Shown here: positions 14,297 to 20,490 of the stretch, piece after piece
Layout of the letters: each line of letters begins with the position of its first letter
Position numbering within the stretch: position 1 is the first letter of the stretch
Assembly: GCA_900757705.1 (NCBI GenBank)
Contig: CAAEOW010000039.1
Location: forward strand, 1 to 20,490
Direction of reading: 5' to 3'
Source of the DNA: an uncultured Collinsella sp.
GTDB lineage: Bacteria; Actinomycetota; Coriobacteriia; Coriobacteriales; Coriobacteriaceae
Length of the DNA stretch: 20,490 nucleotides
Program-made: the position numbers and the translations under genes
The notes under the pieces: generated by a model
What the model was told of the DNA's origin: nothing
Database searches by the model: none
Seen by the model: only the letters and a program-made list of their open reading frames with translations

Positions 14297-15256
14297 ATGT
14301 CGATGTATTTATCGCTGGCCCCTATGGAGGGGATTACCGGGCATGTGTTCCGTCGCGTGCACGCGGAGTGTTTTGGCGCACTCGATTGTTATTACACGCC
14401 GTTTTTGCCGCCGCCACGGGTAGGCAACCGCTTTGGCGGCAAAGCGTTTAAAGAGGTCGATCCCGCCAATAACCAGGGGCTTAACGTAGTGCCTCAGCTG
14501 ATGTCCAAGAATGCGGATGAGTTTGTGTGGGCGGCGCAGGTGCTCGCCGACATGGGTTATCACGAGGTCAATCTCAACCTTGGCTGCCCCTCGGGCACGG
14601 TTGTCGCCAAGGGGAAGGGCTCGGGCTTTCTGCGCAATCTGGATGAGCTCGAGGTGTTCTTGAGCGACGTGTGCGAACGCTCGCCGTTGCCGGTGTCGGT
14701 CAAGACCAGGCTGGGATTGGAGAACGACGACGAATACGAGCGCGTGCTCGATCTGTATTGCCGCATGCCGCTGGCAGAGCTGATTGTGCACCCGCGCGTG
14801 CAAAAGGACCGCTATACGGGCTCGCCGCGCAAAGAGTTTTACGGTGAGACGCTGAAGCGGGCGCCGTTTCCGGTGGCCTATAACGGCGACATCTTTGATC
14901 TTGAGGACATGGATGCGCTGGTGGAGGCCTATCCCGGAACGCGTCACGTCATGTTGGGGCGCGGCTTGCTTGCGAACCCCGCGCTGGCTCGCATGGTTAA
15001 GGGCGGTCCTACTGCCACGGCAACTGAACTGCAGCGCTTCCACGACACGCTGTTTGCGGCCTATGCAGAAGAGATCGGCGGTAACGCGGTCTTTCGCATG
15101 AAGGAGTGGTGGTTCTACGCCAAGTGCGCCTTCGCCGATCCCGCGACCGTTCACAAACTCGTACGCAAGACCAAAAAGGTCGATGAATACCGTGCCGCTG
15201 TCGACCGTGTCTTTCGCGAGCAGCAGCTTGCGCCCATCGCCCGCTTTTGTGGCTAA
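14297..15256 (+). CDS. tRNA-dihydrouridine synthase (Dus family)
   Basis: Encodes 319 residues. It carries the FMN-barrel opening LSLAPMEGITGHVFRR, the catalytic loop NLGCPSGTVVAKGKGSGFL with Cys97, SVKTRLG, the HPRV motif, YNGDIFD and MLGRGLLANP for phosphate binding. Together these define a Dus enzyme that reduces uridines of tRNA with NADPH. The APMEG opening is closer to the DusC/general COG0042 type than to typical Firmicutes DusB, so I give no symbol. The start is uncertain between the ATG at 14297 and that at 14303; neither has a strong ribosome-binding site. A 31-base palindrome lies just upstream in the presumed leader. Confidence 0.93.
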   Translation: MSMYLSLAPMEGITGHVFRRVHAECFGALDCYYTPFLPPPRVGNRFGGKAFKEVDPANNQGLNVVPQLMSKNADEFVWAAQVLADMGYHEVNLNLGCPSGTVVAKGKGSGFLRNLDELEVFLSDVCERSPLPVSVKTRLGLENDDEYERVLDLYCRMPLAELIVHPRVQKDRYTGSPRKEFYGETLKRAPFPVAYNGDIFDLEDMDALVEAYPGTRHVMLGRGLLANPALARMVKGGPTATATELQRFHDTLFAAYAEEIGGNAVFRMKEWWFYAKCAFADPATVHKLVRKTKKVDEYRAAVDRVFREQQLAPIARFCG

Positions 15257-15306
15257 ATGATCCCTTGGGGACGGAGAAGAACGGATCGCCTGTGCCGGAC
15301 CCATGC

Positions 15307-15368
15307 AAAAAACTGTACGCCAGCATCCAAGGATGTCGAAAAATATCGTTTTTGGATGCTGACGTACA
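15307..15368 (-). terminator. Intrinsic terminator of the toxin-antitoxin-like operon
   Basis: Arms at 15314-15330 and 15352-15368 form a 17-base-pair stem with a 21-base loop. Read on the minus strand, the stem has one U-G pair and is followed by GTTTTTT. On the plus strand the same position is a C-A mismatch and the T-run is short. Its main direction is therefore minus, 20 bases after the stop at 15388; it may also slow plus-strand readthrough from the Dus gene. Confidence 0.7.
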
Positions 15369-15387
15369 TGTTTGGTTCGGCAGGGGA

Positions 15388-15654
15388 CTAGGCAATCATT
15401 GCATCGAGTGTAATGAGTTCCCTGAGTCGCTCCGTGCGCGTTTGCCCATGGCGCTTTGCCTTTGCGTCAAATGCTTCAAGAACCGATTCGCCCACACGTG
15501 CCGATAAAACAACGCTTGGTTCATCGGAAATCGGCGGCCTTCCCAACTTGACGGTGTGGCCCTTCGGCCACTCATCTTTTTCGTATGCCGCTGCGGCTTT
15601 TTCTAGCTCACCGGGAGCAAACCCCATCATCTTTTCGAGCTGTTTAGCGTCCAT
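15388..15654 (-). CDS. Small antitoxin-like protein
   Basis: Encodes 88 residues. The ATG at 15652-15654 has AGGAGG five bases upstream; the frame extends further only as noise. It begins MDAKQLEKMMGFAPGELEKA, continues with an acidic/aromatic stretch (AAAYEKDEWPKG) and a GRPPISDEPSVVLSARV strand, and ends in a charged helix, VLEAFDAKAKRHGQTRTERL, then RELI. The strand followed by two helices near the C-terminus is compatible with a ribbon-helix-helix DNA-binding fold, as in many antitoxins. It lies eight bases after the 15663-15929 gene, in one operon with it, with its own terminator. The pairing suggests a type II antitoxin (inference from size, order and fold). Confidence 0.7.
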   Translation of the reverse strand: MDAKQLEKMMGFAPGELEKAAAAYEKDEWPKGHTVKLGRPPISDEPSVVLSARVGESVLEAFDAKAKRHGQTRTERLRELITLDAMIA

Positions 15655-15662
15655 AGCGCCTC

Positions 15663-15929
15663 CTATCGATCGATTCCGATTTCCCTGAGCACCTTGCGCG
15701 TAGGAGGGACAAGGGCGTGGTAAATGATGTAACCATCTCGGTCGGGGCAACATCGAGCAATGAGCTCCATGAGGCGGTTTTTTCCATCAAGTCCAACGAG
15801 AACGTAATCGATGCCTCCATTTTCAAGATCACGCCTAAACCATGCGAAAGCGGAGTTCCAAGCGCAGGTAATATCCGTCTCTGTCAGCCCATGTTTGAGG
15901 GCATGGGGGTGGATTGCGATGAGCTCCAT
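15663..15929 (-). CDS. Small toxin-like protein (BrnT/DUF4258-like appearance)
   Basis: Encodes 88 residues with AGAGG five bases before the ATG. It reads MELIAIHPHALKHGLTETDI, then TCAWNSAFAWFRRDLENGG, YVLVGLDGKNRLMELIARC, and ends in IYHALVPPTRKVLREIG. The order H-A-x-x-H-G, a central strand pair and a final HAxxPTxK helix resemble small RelE-superfamily toxins of the BrnT/DUF4258 kind found with small antitoxins. I am unsure of the exact family. It is the first gene of a two-gene operon, with the antitoxin-like gene second, and has a strong promoter with an operator-like palindrome. Confidence 0.65.
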   Translation of the reverse strand: MELIAIHPHALKHGLTETDITCAWNSAFAWFRRDLENGGIDYVLVGLDGKNRLMELIARCCPDRDGYIIYHALVPPTRKVLREIGIDR

Positions 15930-15944
15930 AGGGACCTCTCTTTA

Positions 15945-15973
15945 TGTATACAGTTTTGTAGACAAAAATACAA
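15945..15973 (-). promoter_or_regulatory. Promoter and probable operator of the toxin-antitoxin-like operon
   Basis: On the minus strand TTGTAT (15968-15973) and TATACA (15945-15950) are separated by exactly 17 bases. The spacer contains TTTTGT-CT-ACAAAA (15954-15967), a perfect inverted repeat, and the -10 overlaps the palindrome TGTATACA (15945-15952). Such symmetry inside the promoter fits autorepression by the operon's own DNA-binding product. Confidence 0.7.
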
Positions 15974-15986
15974 GCAGTTAATATGG

Positions 15987-17273
15987 TTAAGCAGCCTGTT
16001 TTGGTTGGACTGTTGGTTGCATAGTTGGCACGAGAGGCTCTACCGCTTCTTCATTTCTTAGTTCGGTATGCGAGCGGCCGTTGAACTCCCAGAGGGGAGT
16101 GTTCTCATAGATTATCGAGAGGAGTTTGGAGACCTTGTTTATCTTCGCTTGTTCATAAAAATCGGGCCGTACGACGATCAATAGAAATTCGGCATCTTCG
16201 TTAATTTGTTGCACTGTCGGCATGCCGTTGAGACCAATAGAGCGCAAGAGCTTTGCCATAATGAAATCGAATTCGTCCTCTCTTGCGTGAAGGCTCGCGG
16301 CACTCAGCTTGGAATCCTTCAAGATATCCAGTTTGAGATTGTTAAGAAACCGTGTGTAGGTGGCATATCCGCAGACAACGTCCTCATAAACGAGTTTTTT
16401 GATTGGATGCTGTTTATGAGCAGCGAATATGGCCGCCCTCCTGCTCTGAACACGTCGCTCGCGTAACGAACGCATTTCCTCGGTGTACTCGCTATGGCGT
16501 TTATATTTTCGATAAGAATATCCGTAGTCGTCGTAGTAATAAGGGTTGTTTTCGACTGTGTCATCAAGTTCCGGCGTTATGAGGTACAGCTCTCCGTCTC
16601 TGGATAACATACAGGGGTTGTCGATGCGCCCCGACTCGTCTCTGATTTTCCAAATGGTTTCATTTACTTCGAATATCGAGACTGGTTTGGGAGCGCAAGA
16701 ATTGTAAAGCTCAACAAACTTCTCAAGCGAGATGATTCCGCAAGCATCTGTATAAGCGCGTGCAAAGCGCCAAACTTCCTGGTTCGCTATGAGCTCGCGG
16801 AATTCCCTGTTGCTTGGAGCATCTTGTGGGCTTTGGTATCTGGCGTGAAGCGCGACGCGTGATGAGGACCATCTGTTGTCGGCCGCGACGTTCATGAGCT
16901 CCAGACGCAGGTACTCGTTTGTAATGCGAGCGAGTGACTCATAGTGAGTTAGGCCAAGCTCTGATCTAGGTGGCACGTCTTTGGGAACGGCGCGAGCGAA
17001 CTTAATGCAGCGTGTGAGATAGGATTGTCCTAAGCGGGGACCATAATGCTTGTGTAGATGGCCGCCGACAGGGGAGAGCAATCCTTTGAGGTTGGTAACG
17101 GGGTATCCGGCGGTCTCTTGTTCGAGGCGGCGCCCGATGAGCAATGCCCCCTCAAGCGAAGTTTCATGATCGATACCCTTTTGATTAAGGCTCTTGGCTT
17201 CAACGATTCCGCTGATATCTGAGCAGGCGCTCGAAACGATGTCGGACGTAAAGGTTGGAATCTTTTTTGCCAT
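15987..17273 (-). CDS. Unrecognised 428-residue protein, DUF1016-like N-terminus, SEC-C-associated C-terminus
   Basis: AGGAG lies ten bases before the ATG. Residues about 40-145 (GALLIGRRLEQETAGYP, LGQSYLTRCIKFARAV, LGLTHYESLARI, NRWSSSRVALHARY) follow the order of the helical DUF1016 N-terminal domain, with the LSWSHY-like and WS-R positions recognisable but diverged. Residues about 165-235 look like a winged-helix unit (YTDACGIISLEKFVELYNSC). A tyrosine-rich, charged linker (NNPYYYDDYGYSYRKYKR) follows. The end, with INKVSKLLSIIYENTPLWEF then NGRSHTEL, resembles the segment preceding SEC-C motifs in other proteins, but the SEC-C cysteines are absent. No PD-(D/E)XK catalytic set was identified. 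Codon use is less GC-rich than the neighbours, suggesting acquired DNA. Function unknown. Confidence 0.7.
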   Translation of the reverse strand: MAKKIPTFTSDIVSSACSDISGIVEAKSLNQKGIDHETSLEGALLIGRRLEQETAGYPVTNLKGLLSPVGGHLHKHYGPRLGQSYLTRCIKFARAVPKDVPPRSELGLTHYESLARITNEYLRLELMNVAADNRWSSSRVALHARYQSPQDAPSNREFRELIANQEVWRFARAYTDACGIISLEKFVELYNSCAPKPVSIFEVNETIWKIRDESGRIDNPCMLSRDGELYLITPELDDTVENNPYYYDDYGYSYRKYKRHSEYTEEMRSLRERRVQSRRAAIFAAHKQHPIKKLVYEDVVCGYATYTRFLNNLKLDILKDSKLSAASLHAREDEFDFIMAKLLRSIGLNGMPTVQQINEDAEFLLIVVRPDFYEQAKINKVSKLLSIIYENTPLWEFNGRSHTELRNEEAVEPLVPTMQPTVQPKQAA

Positions 17274-17423
17274 AACGATGCACTCCTGTGTGACTCACGG
17301 ATAACGGAAACGTTTGGTTGTGAGTGCCGTTCTTTGATGGCGACGGCGAACAGGAGCGCAGCCTGTCTGAGATGGGCGAGTGCGGTAACCACCGATCTTA
17401 CTTACCGAGCTCGCTCCAGCGTG

Positions 17424-17555
17424 TCATTGGGGACCTCCGCAGGAGCTCTCGACTCGTCTCATGCCTTGAGGCGAGTATAGCATAAAAGCAAACGTATGTT
17501 CTATAAATTTGAGAAGCTGAATTCCTACCTACTCATTTAAGTACGTCCCCAATGA
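17424..17555. repeat. MITE-like segment with 11-base terminal inverted repeats
   Basis: TCATTGGGGAC (17424-17434) and GTCCCCAATGA (17545-17555) are exact inverted repeats 110 bases apart. A GTG trinucleotide flanks each side, possibly a three-base duplication. The interior is AT-rich and carries the promoter of the 428-residue gene. A second, smaller inverted repeat (ACTCATT 17531-17537 / AATGAGT 17551-17557) overlaps the right end. The remaining 17274-17423 is leader sequence with no gene that I can support. Confidence 0.45.
17474..17482 (-). promoter_or_regulatory. Extended -10 promoter for the 428-residue gene
   Basis: The minus strand reads TGCTATACT: an extended -10 (TGN) joined to TATACT at 17474-17479. 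The -35 region is weak. Transcription would start near 17467, giving an untranslated leader of about 190 bases before the ATG at 17273. No riboswitch was recognised in it. Confidence 0.5.
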
Positions 17556-17558
17556 GTG

Positions 17559-17804
17559 CTAGAGGAGGTTTTTCTGTGTCCAGGTGATGATGTCGCTCGA
17601 CTCGTAGAGCGGTTTGCCGTCAATGAACAGGCAGGGAACCTGGCGTTTTCCGCCGACGGCGATGAGCGTCTGCTCGGCATCGGGGTCAGTCGAGATATTG
17701 CGTTCGGGAATGGTCACGCCGTTATCGGCCAAAAAGCGCTTGACCTTTATGCAATACGGGCAGCCAGTCATAACGTAGAGCGCGAGTTCATGATCAGTAG
17801 CCAT
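17559..17804 (-). CDS. Glutaredoxin-like protein
   Basis: Encodes 81 residues with GGAG six bases before the ATG. The frame is open far upstream, but only because it lies antisense in the regulator gene. LALYVMTGCPYCIKVKRFL has the classical CPYC active site (Cys15, Cys18). The cis-proline loop is QVPCLFIDGKPLYESSDI, with a final helix typical of the GrxC/NrdH size class. It reduces protein or low-molecular-weight thiol disulfides in the cytosol. It follows the XRE regulator on the same strand by 52 bases and may be co-transcribed, adding to the thiol-redox theme of the window. Confidence 0.9.
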   Translation of the reverse strand: MATDHELALYVMTGCPYCIKVKRFLADNGVTIPERNISTDPDAEQTLIAVGGKRQVPCLFIDGKPLYESSDIITWTQKNLL

Positions 17805-17856
17805 GGTGTCTCCAATCGGTTGCGGTTTTGATTGAAATACCCAAAGCCGCCGCAAT

Positions 17857-18684
17857 CTATGCGCGGGCCAGCGACGACTCGATGGCCTGTACCAGAAACG
17901 CCGTAGCTCCGGTGCCGCAGGGCTTGTCGTAGTAGTCAACAAAGCGCTGATCGGCAAGATAGCCGTGGGCGAGGCCCAGGTATGCTTCGTCTTGGGGTTC
18001 GTGTCCCCAGTTAAGGCCAATCCATCGACGGTGCATTGCGACAAGCTTGCGCGCCTCGCTTCCATCCGGTTCGCCGTCGCCCATGGCGATCGAGAGCTGG
18101 CCCAGAATAGCGCGTTCAAGTTCCTTCATGTCGTTCCATGTCTCGGGGTCCATGTCCAGCAGTGCCTCGTTTGCTGCATCGACGGCCTCGTCGCCATAGC
18201 GCGCCCGCGCCTCGGCACCGTAGCGCTCCTCGTTTTCCTGCACGGTGCGCCAGCGCTCCAATTGCGGCAGCACGGCGCCCATGAGAGAGACGGCTTCGTC
18301 GAGCGACATACCGGTGTTTTGTGCCAGGCGCGGGGCGCAATCCTCAATCATGGCCTCCATCGTGGTCTCGTAGGTGTACTTGCCGTGGTCGTAGCACCAC
18401 TTGCAGTAATGGTCGGTCGTTGCGCCGTGAGCATCGGTGCCGCAGTCGTCGGGCGTGAGTATCATGCCGCAGCTCTGGCAATAGTGCTCGGGCATTTCGA
18501 GCAGGTGGGACAGCGGTTCTCCGGTTATGGCGGCAATGAGCTTCATCATGTCGATGCCCGGCGTGACTTCGCCGCGTTCCCAACGGCTGACGGCTTGGCG
18601 TGTGACGAAGAGCTTGGCGGCGAGTTGCTCTTGGGTGAGATTGTTGTCGCGGCGGATGGCGATGAGCTTTTCTGCAAAGGCCAT
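17857..18684 (-). CDS. XRE regulator fused to zinc ribbon and TipAS-like domain
   Basis: Encodes 275 residues; AAAGGAG lies six bases before the ATG. Residues 1-60 are an XRE/Cro helix-turn-helix (LTQEQLAAKLFVTRQAVSRW, ERGEVTPGIDMMKLI). Residues 67-105 are a zinc ribbon, YCQSCGMIL then HYCKWCYDHGKYTY, with Cys69, 72, 94 and 97 (like the 'putative zinc ribbon' PF12674). Residues about 155-272 resemble the TipAS antibiotic-recognition domain (YGDEAVDAANEALLDM, KLVAMHRRWIGLNWG, GYLADQRFVDYYDKPCGTGA, then FLVQAI). TipAS is normally joined to a MerR-type domain and binds thiopeptides. Here it may sense a small molecule or redox/metal state through the ribbon. The promoter carries an adjoining inverted repeat, suggesting autoregulation. 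Confidence 0.85.
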   Translation of the reverse strand: MAFAEKLIAIRRDNNLTQEQLAAKLFVTRQAVSRWERGEVTPGIDMMKLIAAITGEPLSHLLEMPEHYCQSCGMILTPDDCGTDAHGATTDHYCKWCYDHGKYTYETTMEAMIEDCAPRLAQNTGMSLDEAVSLMGAVLPQLERWRTVQENEERYGAEARARYGDEAVDAANEALLDMDPETWNDMKELERAILGQLSIAMGDGEPDGSEARKLVAMHRRWIGLNWGHEPQDEAYLGLAHGYLADQRFVDYYDKPCGTGATAFLVQAIESSLARA

Positions 18685-18714
18685 GACGGCTCCTTTCTGC
18701 TGTTTGTTGCTTTA

Positions 18715-18758
18715 AGCATACGCGGCGGCCGGCACCCTTCCAAGCAACCGTTGGTTGC
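18715..18758 (-). promoter_or_regulatory. Promoter and operator-like inverted repeat of the XRE-TipAS gene
   Basis: On the minus strand TTGGAA (18738-18743) and TATGCT (18715-18720) are 17 bases apart. The perfect inverted repeat GCAACC-GTT-GGTTGC (18744-18758) touches the upstream edge of the -35. A regulator dimer could bind there and control its own gene, possibly also the divergent trmO. Confidence 0.6.
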
Positions 18759-18811
18759 ACGACGGGGACCGCGGCGAAGAATTGCGCGCAACACCCCACG
18801 CCTCCATGCCG

Positions 18812-18817
18812 TACAAT
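18812..18817 (+). promoter_or_regulatory. -10 element placing transcription start on the trmO start codon
   Basis: TACAAT ends seven bases before the ATG at 18825, so a normal start point would be the A of that codon. No ribosome-binding site precedes either 18816 or 18825. The -35 is poor. This fits a leaderless transcript, which is common in Actinobacteria. Confidence 0.5.
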
Positions 18818-18824
18818 GACCGGC

Positions 18825-19562
18825 ATGGAACCTATTGCACACATACATACCGACCTGCCGCAGAAGTTCGGCATCCCACGCAACAGCTTTTTGGCGCCCC
18901 ATCTGCAGGGACGCATCGTCTTTGAGCCGGAATTTGCCTCCAACGCTGCAGTTGAGGGTCTGGACTCCTTCTCTCACCTATGGCTGCTCTGGCGCTTCGA
19001 AAACGGAACGCCCGGCGGCACGGCTAAGGACATAGCCGCCGATGCCAAAACGCAGGACAGGTCCGGCACCAACGCAAAATGGTCGAAAACCGTGCGCCCA
19101 CCGCGTCTGGGTGGAGCCGAACGCGTGGGCGTGTTTGCCACGCGCAGTCCGTTTCGCCCTAATCCCATCGGGCTCACCTGCGTCAAGCTTGATCGTGTCG
19201 AGCTCACCGACGATGGTCCCATCATCCATGTGCTGGGGGCCGACCTGCGCGACGGTACGCCCATCTACGACATTAAGCCTTACATTCCGTTTGCGGACTG
19301 TCACCCGGATGCGACGGGCGGCTGGATTGAGGACGCGCCATGGCAAGAGCTCGATGTCGAGCTCCCGCAAGCGCTGCGGGACATGGTCCCGGACACAAAG
19401 CTCCCCGGCTTGATCGAGGTGCTCCGCCAAGATCCGCGCCGTGCGGGCAGCAAACACGAGCCAAACCGCGTTTACCATTTGGCTTACGCTGGGCTTGACA
19501 TATCGTTTACGGTCGACGGAACCAGGTTGACGATAACCGCCATCAACGACGCGCGAGACTAA
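18825..19562 (+). CDS. trmO: tRNA (adenine(37)-N6)-methyltransferase TrmO (TsaA family)
   Basis: Encodes 245 residues from the ATG at 18825; an in-frame ATG three codons earlier overlaps the -10 and is less likely. FGIPRNSFLAPHLQGRIVFE, LDSFSHLWLLWRF, RVGVFATRSPFRPNPIGLT (about 105-123) and a later KPYIPFAD segment are the family hallmarks. The C-terminal third (about 180-245, ending in VYHLAYAGLDISFTVDG) is the usual extension. TrmO methylates N6 of t6A37 in threonine tRNA using S-adenosylmethionine. It is divergent from the XRE-TipAS regulator. Confidence 0.92.
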   Translation: MEPIAHIHTDLPQKFGIPRNSFLAPHLQGRIVFEPEFASNAAVEGLDSFSHLWLLWRFENGTPGGTAKDIAADAKTQDRSGTNAKWSKTVRPPRLGGAERVGVFATRSPFRPNPIGLTCVKLDRVELTDDGPIIHVLGADLRDGTPIYDIKPYIPFADCHPDATGGWIEDAPWQELDVELPQALRDMVPDTKLPGLIEVLRQDPRRAGSKHEPNRVYHLAYAGLDISFTVDGTRLTITAINDARD

Positions 19563-19674
19563 CCAGCCATTCGTCCGCACCCGTCAAATTAAGCGCCAAA
19601 CTCCGCTCCAAAACCGCCCACGCTGGTGGACAATAACGCCTACCGAAACAATCCGCTTTGCACGGGAGCTCAGC

Positions 19675-20490
19675 ATGAAATACGACTTTACCTCGCTTAT
19701 CGACCGCCACGGTATGGACGCCATCGCCGTTGACTCCTGGGGAGAAATTCCCGACATGGCTCCGAACGCACCCGACGAGGGCTTCGACCGCATCCCCATG
19801 TGGGTGGCGGATATGAATTTTGCCACGGTGCCCACGGTTCAGGAACACATCATTCAGCGCGCCCAGCATCCCATGTTTGGCTATTTCAATCCGCGTGACG
19901 AGTACTTCGACCGCATCATCGAATGGCAAAGCCGTCGCAACGGCGTTGAGGGCTTGGCGCCGGAGCATATCGGCTACGAAAACGGCGTGCTGGGCGGTGT
20001 CGTGTCGACGCTGCGCGCATATGTCCAGCCGGGCGATGCGGTACTGGTCCACAGTCCCACCTACATCGGCTTTACCAAGTCTATCGAAGCCGCGGGCTAT
20101 CGCATTGTCCACAGCCCGCTTAAGCTCGACGATCGGGGCGTGTGGCGCATGGACTTTGAGGACATGGAGCGAAAGCTCGCCCAAAACCACATCCATGCCG
20201 CGGTGTTCTGCTCGCCGCACAATCCCTGCGGCCGCGTATGGGGGCGCGACGAGATCGAACGTGCCATGGACATCTATCGCCAGCACGATTGCGTGGTGAT
20301 CTCGGATGAGATTTGGTCCGATATCATCCTGCCGGGTCACAAGCATATCCCGACGCAGTCGGTGAGCGAGGATGCCCGCATGCGCACGGTTGCCCTCTAT
20401 GCGCCCAGCAAGACGTTTAACCTGGCGGGCCTGGTCGGCAGCTACCACATCATCTATAACGAGACGCTGCGCGACCGCGTGTGCGCCGTG
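19675..20490 (+). CDS. PLP-dependent C-S lyase of MalY/PatB type, 3' end outside window
   Basis: The start ATG at 19675 has GGGAG six bases upstream. 272 of the usual 390 or so residues are present and the frame stays open to the right edge. MWVADMNFATVP, FGYFNP, the YENGVLGG loop, VHSPTYIGF with Tyr130, CSPHNPCGRVW with Asn183, VVISDEIWSDI with Asp211, and APSKTFNLAGL with the PLP Lys246 are typical of fold-type I enzymes of the MalY/PatB cystathionine beta-lyase group. It splits cystathionine or cysteine to pyruvate, ammonia and a thiol or sulfide. MalY also represses maltose genes in enterics; nothing here points to that. It is transcribed in the same direction as trmO, 112 bases downstream. 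Confidence 0.92.
   Translation, partial: MKYDFTSLIDRHGMDAIAVDSWGEIPDMAPNAPDEGFDRIPMWVADMNFATVPTVQEHIIQRAQHPMFGYFNPRDEYFDRIIEWQSRRNGVEGLAPEHIGYENGVLGGVVSTLRAYVQPGDAVLVHSPTYIGFTKSIEAAGYRIVHSPLKLDDRGVWRMDFEDMERKLAQNHIHAAVFCSPHNPCGRVWGRDEIERAMDIYRQHDCVVISDEIWSDIILPGHKHIPTQSVSEDARMRTVALYAPSKTFNLAGLVGSYHIIYNETLRDRVCAV

Noticed and set aside
14309..15304. 331-residue open frame antisense to the Dus gene
   Set aside because: A mirror of a clear Dus coding region, with no motif and no initiation signal.
17030..17392. 120-residue frame covering the leader of the 428-residue gene
   Set aside because: It overlaps the real start in another frame, lacks an initiation signal and its sequence degenerates into Arg/Ser/Pro-rich shadow.
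17965..18819. 284-residue open frame antisense to the XRE-TipAS gene
   Set aside because: Composition typical of an antisense shadow; the minus-strand gene has domains, a ribosome-binding site and a promoter.
19543..20448. 301-residue open frame antisense to the C-S lyase
   Set aside because: The plus-strand frame carries the full PLP-enzyme motif set; the antisense frame has none.

Overview
The window is high-GC bacterial chromosome that I would place in Coriobacteriia, most likely Collinsella or a close relative. Grounds: strong codon bias to G/C, a Gram-positive style lipoprotein and sensor kinase set, and several copies of a GGGAC-centred palindrome that I remember as common in Collinsella-like genomes (memory, not looked up). 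No rRNA, tRNA, CRISPR array or intact transposase was found.

Left part (1-3400): an exported, probably Tat-dependent protein cut by the left edge and a solitary LuxR-type regulator lie on the minus strand. guaA follows on the plus strand; it encodes only the ATP-pyrophosphatase half of GMP synthetase and ends in a palindrome plus a hairpin terminator.

Redox block (3516-9391): a response regulator and histidine kinase pair, overlapping by four bases, is divergent from an operon of a 48-residue CXXC membrane protein (CD1871A type), a NapH-like membrane Fe-S protein and a TlpA-like thioredoxin lipoprotein. After a strong terminator come half of a rhodanese domain and, overlapping it by ATGA, a CoA-disulfide reductase with its own C-terminal rhodanese domain. 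Together these look like a membrane-to-surface thiol/disulfide or reactive-sulfur system with a cytosolic NAD(P)H-dependent partner. The two-component pair is its obvious candidate regulator.

Middle (9400-15256): a second copy of the palindrome-terminator element, a 1084-residue ABC transporter with ATPase and MacB/FtsX-type permease fused, an unrecognised three-helix membrane protein on the minus strand, a leftover rhodanese C-terminus, and a tRNA-dihydrouridine synthase whose start codon lies 14 bases after another palindrome copy.

Accessory-looking segment (15300-17560): less GC-rich minus-strand genes. They are an unusual 428-residue protein with faint DUF1016-like and SEC-C-associated similarity, and a small toxin-antitoxin-like pair with its own strong promoter, operator-like palindrome and terminator. 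The upstream edge carries an 11-base inverted repeat enclosing the promoter of the 428-residue gene.

Right part (17559-20490): a glutaredoxin and an XRE regulator fused to a zinc ribbon and a TipAS-like domain on the minus strand. Then come trmO, apparently read from a leaderless transcript, and a MalY/PatB-type C-S lyase cut by the right edge.

The best candidates for something undescribed are the two-part palindrome plus terminator element, the CD1871A/NapH/TlpA/rhodanese/CoADR block, the XRE-zinc ribbon-TipAS fusion with its operator, and the 15.3-17.5 kb segment.
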